Shown here one piece after another: positions 60,461 to 64,000 of a stretch of 64,000 nucleotides of DNA. Under the pieces are notes generated by a model. That model saw nothing but the letters and a program-made list of their open reading frames with translations, was not told where the DNA came from and searched no databases. Made by a program: the position numbers and the translations under genes. Origin of the DNA: a virus; IMG/VR virus record IMGVR_UViG_3300017987_000063, positions 1 through 64,000 of that record. One strand, 5' to 3'. The stretch's first letter is position 1. Each line of letters begins with the position of its first letter.

Positions 60461-60474
60461 CGCAATCACTTGCG
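60461..60474. repeat. 14-bp hairpin repeat, copy 9 of 9
   Basis: Minus strand CGCAAGTGATTGCG, two bases after the stop of tail protein I and abutting the ribosome site of the Gly/Arg-rich gene. Confidence 0.88.
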
Positions 60475-60475
60475 T

Positions 60476-62005
60476 TTAAGTAGGATATACCTGTCGCCAT
60501 GCCGCGCCATCCTTTCCGAAAATGTACCAGAATACTGTCATCGGGACGAAATCCTTGAAATATTCTTCAATTAACGCAAGCATATCCGCTGTTATATTAG
60601 TATAAGGTGTGTTGAACCAAAAACCAATCGTGCGCGGTGTCCACTGCGCCCAAAGGGTAAAATCCATATATCTCTCATAAGGGTCTGTCGGGGTATTAAG
60701 GAACTTCCACGGAGGAACCTGCGCCAGCCCCGCTGTAATATCAATATAAGTGCTGTTGACCACGTTGTAGCGCAGTAAGTTTTTTCTAAACTCCGTCACG
60801 ATAGGCACCAGTCCTACAATGGCGGTGGCAAAGTCAATGGAACCCTGCAAAGTCCCGCGAATCTGGTATAAGAATATCGCGTTACGAATTAAAAACCGCT
60901 GGCGGGCGATGCTTAGGCTTGGAATAAGCCGCAGGCCGACATACTGCGCCAGCAGCGGCAGATGGTTAACGCGGACATTGTCCACATCGTAAAACGTCCC
61001 GAAATACTCAATAAGCTCCCGAATAGAGCCGAATTCCAGCCCAAAGAGCTTTAAAAACCGGTAAAGCTGGCCATGCGCATCCGTATCCTCGTCCCAGTTA
61101 TACTGCTCATCCAGCGGGCCGACCAAAGGCTCAAGCAGCTTTTGAAGCGTGCCCACGTCCTTATTCCGGTAAAGCTCTGCCAGCCGATGCCAGAGCCTTA
61201 AATGGTAATCGCCGCCGTCCAGCGCGGTCTCGAATATCTTGGAAAAATCATCAGAGTAATCATTACCTGCGGCCACCACGAAGGCATGATAATAGTAGGT
61301 CTGTCCACCATCCACCGCTAAATCAGAGAAGTAATACCCCGTGCCGCTGTAAACCTCAATTCCATCCGTTATGAGTGCAGGGTAATCCAGAACGGCCCTC
61401 CGCACCTTTATTTCATAGTCAATAAGAATTTGAAAATAGCAATCCTTCGTATTATCCTCGTGCCAGACAAGAGCCCCATCCCTGTATAGTAAAACTCCAA
61501 CATCTGCGCCCACATCCACCGAGGACACCGCACCCACGTAAGCGGGATTGGTAATTGTGCCAAGCCCCTCCATGATAAAGGCATAGTCAGTGCCGGGGGT
61601 CAAGCTCACCGATGGCGAAAAGGTAAAGACAAACTCAGGAACATTTGCCCATGGAGTAATGGCGGGCAATAGACTTAACCAGTATGCTTCGTTCGTGGCA
61701 TCGGCCAGCTTAACAGTAGGGACACCCGCTACCACTGTCCAGACCGAAAGATGCATTCTATTGTCCGGCAAAATCGTCCCATAACCAGCCTTTAATTTAA
61801 CCGCCACAGCGTTAATATCTACGGAATCAAACACCTGAAACTTTTGCCCCAGCCGGTCTATTACCCCCGTTATAGGAAATTGGTAATCCATATCCGCGAT
61901 AAGCTGCTTCAAATAGGCATTATCATAGGAATCCCACTGGAGCAGTAATTGCGGGCCTTCATAACCTCGCTTAATCTGGAGGTTCTGTATGGCTTGGACA
62001 GTCAC
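60476..62005 (-). CDS. Tail protein I-like (P2 gpI family)
   Basis: A 509-residue protein. The C-terminal 230 residues carry the P2_I pattern: VNHLPLLAQYVGLRLIPSL, RQRFLIRNAIFLYQIRGTLQ, GSIDFATAIVG. The N-terminal 280 residues are beta-rich and Tyr/Asp-containing, a receptor- or fibre-binding extension. It overlaps the baseplate J gene by one base. In P2 the equivalent connects the baseplate wedge to fibres. Confidence 0.85.
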   Translation of the reverse strand: MTVQAIQNLQIKRGYEGPQLLLQWDSYDNAYLKQLIADMDYQFPITGVIDRLGQKFQVFDSVDINAVAVKLKAGYGTILPDNRMHLSVWTVVAGVPTVKLADATNEAYWLSLLPAITPWANVPEFVFTFSPSVSLTPGTDYAFIMEGLGTITNPAYVGAVSSVDVGADVGVLLYRDGALVWHEDNTKDCYFQILIDYEIKVRRAVLDYPALITDGIEVYSGTGYYFSDLAVDGGQTYYYHAFVVAAGNDYSDDFSKIFETALDGGDYHLRLWHRLAELYRNKDVGTLQKLLEPLVGPLDEQYNWDEDTDAHGQLYRFLKLFGLEFGSIRELIEYFGTFYDVDNVRVNHLPLLAQYVGLRLIPSLSIARQRFLIRNAIFLYQIRGTLQGSIDFATAIVGLVPIVTEFRKNLLRYNVVNSTYIDITAGLAQVPPWKFLNTPTDPYERYMDFTLWAQWTPRTIGFWFNTPYTNITADMLALIEEYFKDFVPMTVFWYIFGKDGAAWRQVYPT

Positions 62006-63693
62006 TACACGCCTCCAATATAAGTCAGGGTAACGGTTCCTCTTACCCCTACCTCAGTCGGCAGCACATCCACGCTTCCCAGCAGATCGCTCACCCTGAA
62101 CTGGGCTATATCGCCCAGCGACATGGGAGATGTTCCAGAATTAAGCGTAAAAGATACCTCCCCGCCATCCGAGGCATACGGGGTATCCAGCGTTCCGGTC
62201 GCCGCCTGCAGGCCCGAAACCGATCCACGCACATTAAAATCAGTCGGATTGATAAAGCGAACTTCCCATGTTTCCGCGATGGTCGTACTGGAAATCCCTA
62301 TCGGGCCGAAATATGCATCCCCTGTCTTTACCCGCCAATCCACTCGCGGCACCATTGTGAGCTTGGAAAGCTCCACAAAATCCACGCCCCGCACATTCTC
62401 CATCATGGCAAAAACATCGCCAATCCTTATATCGCCACGCGGGTTATCCTCTTCCCCGAAAGGTCGCAGAGCGGGATCAAAGTAATTTTCCACCGCATCT
62501 TCCACAGCCACAACCACCGCCGATTGAAGATACTGCGATAAAACATGCACCTCAGCCGTCAAGTCAACGGTCACCTCATTGGCCGAGAACACTTCCACGC
62601 CATCGCTGGCCATGCGGAAGGTATCAAGCTGGCTCAAAACATAGGCAAGGAGCGCAGGAGAGGCCGTTCCGCCGCCTGTAGGCACGATATAGATGTGGAT
62701 TAAGGCTATGCCCGCAAGTATCGCCTGTGCCTTTTCTACGCCCGCGATGGCCTCTGTTAAACCTTGATAATCGTCCAGCGTAACCGCCCGCTTCAGGGAC
62801 TTTAACTCCAACGGGCCTCTTGCCTTAGCCGTCCGAATATCCTCCCTGTCCTCGCCCCCTGTCGCCCGCACGGGGTTGGTAACCTGTACCGGCGGGGAAA
62901 TGGTGTCCAGCACCACGCGGATAGCCCCGATGCCCACGTTTCCTGAAACCCCGCCTCCCACGCGCCCATTAAAAGTCAGAGTCGCACCGGAAGCGGGTAT
63001 TTTACCATTGATTCCATCCCCGAATTCTATGGTAATCAGGTCATCCTCGTCCCGCGTTACCGCAAAAACCTCATCGGAAGGCCCCGCAAGAGCCAGAGAT
63101 TCCACCGCCGTCCATTCGGTAATATCTACCAGCACGCTCCAACTGTCGTCAATTACAGGGGTTAAAGCTATCGGAAATTTCTGAAACTGTGTCCCATCGC
63201 TCGTTCCCATCGCCTCGGTCTTTGTCTCCCCTTGTGTAGCCGCAACTTCCGGCGACGTAAGCTGGCCGGTCGGAATATCAACATCCTCATCCGTCTCGAA
63301 CACAATCTGTGCCCCTGCCCCTGCTGTGGCTATTCTAGTCCCTTCTGGAATGGTCAAATCGTACCCCAAAGGCGAAGAAATGGAGAATATCACGTTTACC
63401 CGCGCAGGTTGTGCGCTTTTTAGCCGAATTCCTATTAACTGGAGCAGCAGCCTAACCGCCCTGCGGCTTAATGCCGTCTCCAAATAACACTCATTGGCCT
63501 GCCTGTCAATATACCAATGGAGTACGTCCGCCATGCCCGCAAAAAGCTCTATCAATACGATGCCGAAATCATCGGGATTGTGGTCTGTCCACTCGTCAAT
63601 ATAAAACTGTATCCGGCTTATAATATCATCCCGAATGCTCTCATAATCGCGGGTATCATAAGCCAAGACTGGGGTTACAAAGTCTTCAGCCAT
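62005..63693 (-). CDS. Baseplate J-like protein
   Basis: A 562-residue protein. The N-terminus DTRDYESIRDDIISRI, then NPDDFGIVLIELFAGMADVL, matches the baseplate assembly J (Mu gp47, P2 gpJ, T4 gp6-like) family. The middle is long and beta-rich. It forms part of the contractile-tail baseplate wedge. One-base overlap with its neighbours indicates strict coupling. Confidence 0.92.
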   Translation of the reverse strand: MAEDFVTPVLAYDTRDYESIRDDIISRIQFYIDEWTDHNPDDFGIVLIELFAGMADVLHWYIDRQANECYLETALSRRAVRLLLQLIGIRLKSAQPARVNVIFSISSPLGYDLTIPEGTRIATAGAGAQIVFETDEDVDIPTGQLTSPEVAATQGETKTEAMGTSDGTQFQKFPIALTPVIDDSWSVLVDITEWTAVESLALAGPSDEVFAVTRDEDDLITIEFGDGINGKIPASGATLTFNGRVGGGVSGNVGIGAIRVVLDTISPPVQVTNPVRATGGEDREDIRTAKARGPLELKSLKRAVTLDDYQGLTEAIAGVEKAQAILAGIALIHIYIVPTGGGTASPALLAYVLSQLDTFRMASDGVEVFSANEVTVDLTAEVHVLSQYLQSAVVVAVEDAVENYFDPALRPFGEEDNPRGDIRIGDVFAMMENVRGVDFVELSKLTMVPRVDWRVKTGDAYFGPIGISSTTIAETWEVRFINPTDFNVRGSVSGLQAATGTLDTPYASDGGEVSFTLNSGTSPMSLGDIAQFRVSDLLGSVDVLPTEVGVRGTVTLTYIGGV

Positions 63694-64000
63694 TATTCGC
63701 CTCCTGTAACTGGAATCACGGCTACTCCTTCATTTACATAAAAAGGAAATACCTCGCTGCCCTGCTCATAAGTTGCCCGAATAAGGTAATCGGCAATAAT
63801 CCTAACGACACCCTTATAAACATCCGCATTTATATCTACATTCAGCAACTCCACGCGAGGTTCCCAGTCCTCTATTCCCGCGCCCACATAATAACTTAAA
63901 AGGGCAAGCAGGGTATCGTCCAGCGGATCAAATATCAGATCATGCAGTCTGGTTCCAAACTCAGGCCGGAAAAACCGCTCGCCAAGTGCTGTAAGAACAA
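63693..64000 (-). CDS. gp25/GPW-like baseplate wedge protein, 5' end cut by window edge
   Basis: The open frame continues past the right edge. The visible part reads LTALGERFFRPEFGTRLHDL, IFDPLDDTLLALL and WEPRVELLNVDI, typical of the T4 gp25 and P2 gpW family. Its start lies beyond base 64000; the GTG at 63887 is an internal codon. It precedes baseplate J in many myoviruses. Confidence 0.88.
   Translation of the reverse strand, partial: VLTALGERFFRPEFGTRLHDLIFDPLDDTLLALLSYYVGAGIEDWEPRVELLNVDINADVYKGVVRIIADYLIRATYEQGSEVFPFYVNEGVAVIPVTGGE

Noticed and set aside
60254-60469. 71-codon minus frame rich in Ala/Glu/Val
   Set aside because: The frame with a strong ribosome site encodes the Gly/Arg-rich protein instead; this one is its shadow.
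1-64000. CRISPR arrays, rRNA genes, integrase, transposases
   Set aside because: None seen; no regular repeat-spacer pattern and no tyrosine or serine recombinase motifs were recognised.

Overview
The window is a piece of a tailed-phage (or prophage) genome. All of the roughly 110 genes I can support lie on the minus strand and are tightly packed, often with overlapping stops and starts, so transcription runs from high to low coordinates. A contractile-tail module (gp25-like, baseplate J, tail protein I) points to a myovirus-type particle. No host marker is decisive. A membrane-anchored CxxCH protein and Gram-negative-style consensus sigma70 promoters hint at a Gram-negative host, possibly one that makes c-type cytochromes; that is inference.

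Layout in transcription order. 64000-57184: baseplate and tail genes. 56947-54131: lysis (peptidoglycan-binding plus CHAP-like endolysin, LLH-type holin candidate, two exported proteins), ended by a hairpin and a tRNA with anticodon CAT. 53859-45284: many small early-type genes in short operons, each under a near-identical extended -10 promoter; among them a GGQ release-factor-like protein, an HD hydrolase, a SWIM zinc finger and a dense, gene-free ~780-base block that looks like a giant structured RNA. 45126-38087: replication initiation (winged-helix initiator with an iteron/AT-rich origin inside its gene, DnaC-like loader, DnaB-like helicase with an intein, primase) with a perfect 16-bp parS palindrome upstream of the primase. 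37405-33174: a beta-class DNA methyltransferase interrupted by an HNH gene, and an SSB-like protein behind a structured leader RNA. 33177-23816: family A DNA polymerase, UvsW-like helicase, RecA, Hjc-like and RuvC-like resolvases and a Cas4/RecB-like Fe-S nuclease. 23764-17883: an intein-containing DNA-metabolism protein and a CobS/MoxR AAA plus VWA pair. 17354-2694: an accessory block with a run of six otherwise different proteins that share an MGRGG glycine-rich N-terminus (one is an ADP-ribosyltransferase), a HExxH protein, a ParB-like protein, SNase, RlpA and a second methyltransferase. 2690-1: large terminase, interrupted by an intein at its nuclease active site and running off the left edge.

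The notable features are: five inteins, each in an essential DNA-handling protein; two homing endonuclease genes that sit out of frame inside another open reading frame that has nevertheless stayed open; a family of 17 sigma70 promoters, many sharing a TATATATGC spacer and often overlapping the previous gene's stop codon; nine copies of a 14-bp hairpin repeat, several supplying a stop codon; and three structured RNA regions. The MGRGG-tagged set, lying near the terminase and including an ADP-ribosyltransferase and very basic small proteins, could be a group of virion-packaged, injected effectors with a common targeting tag. That reading is a hypothesis.
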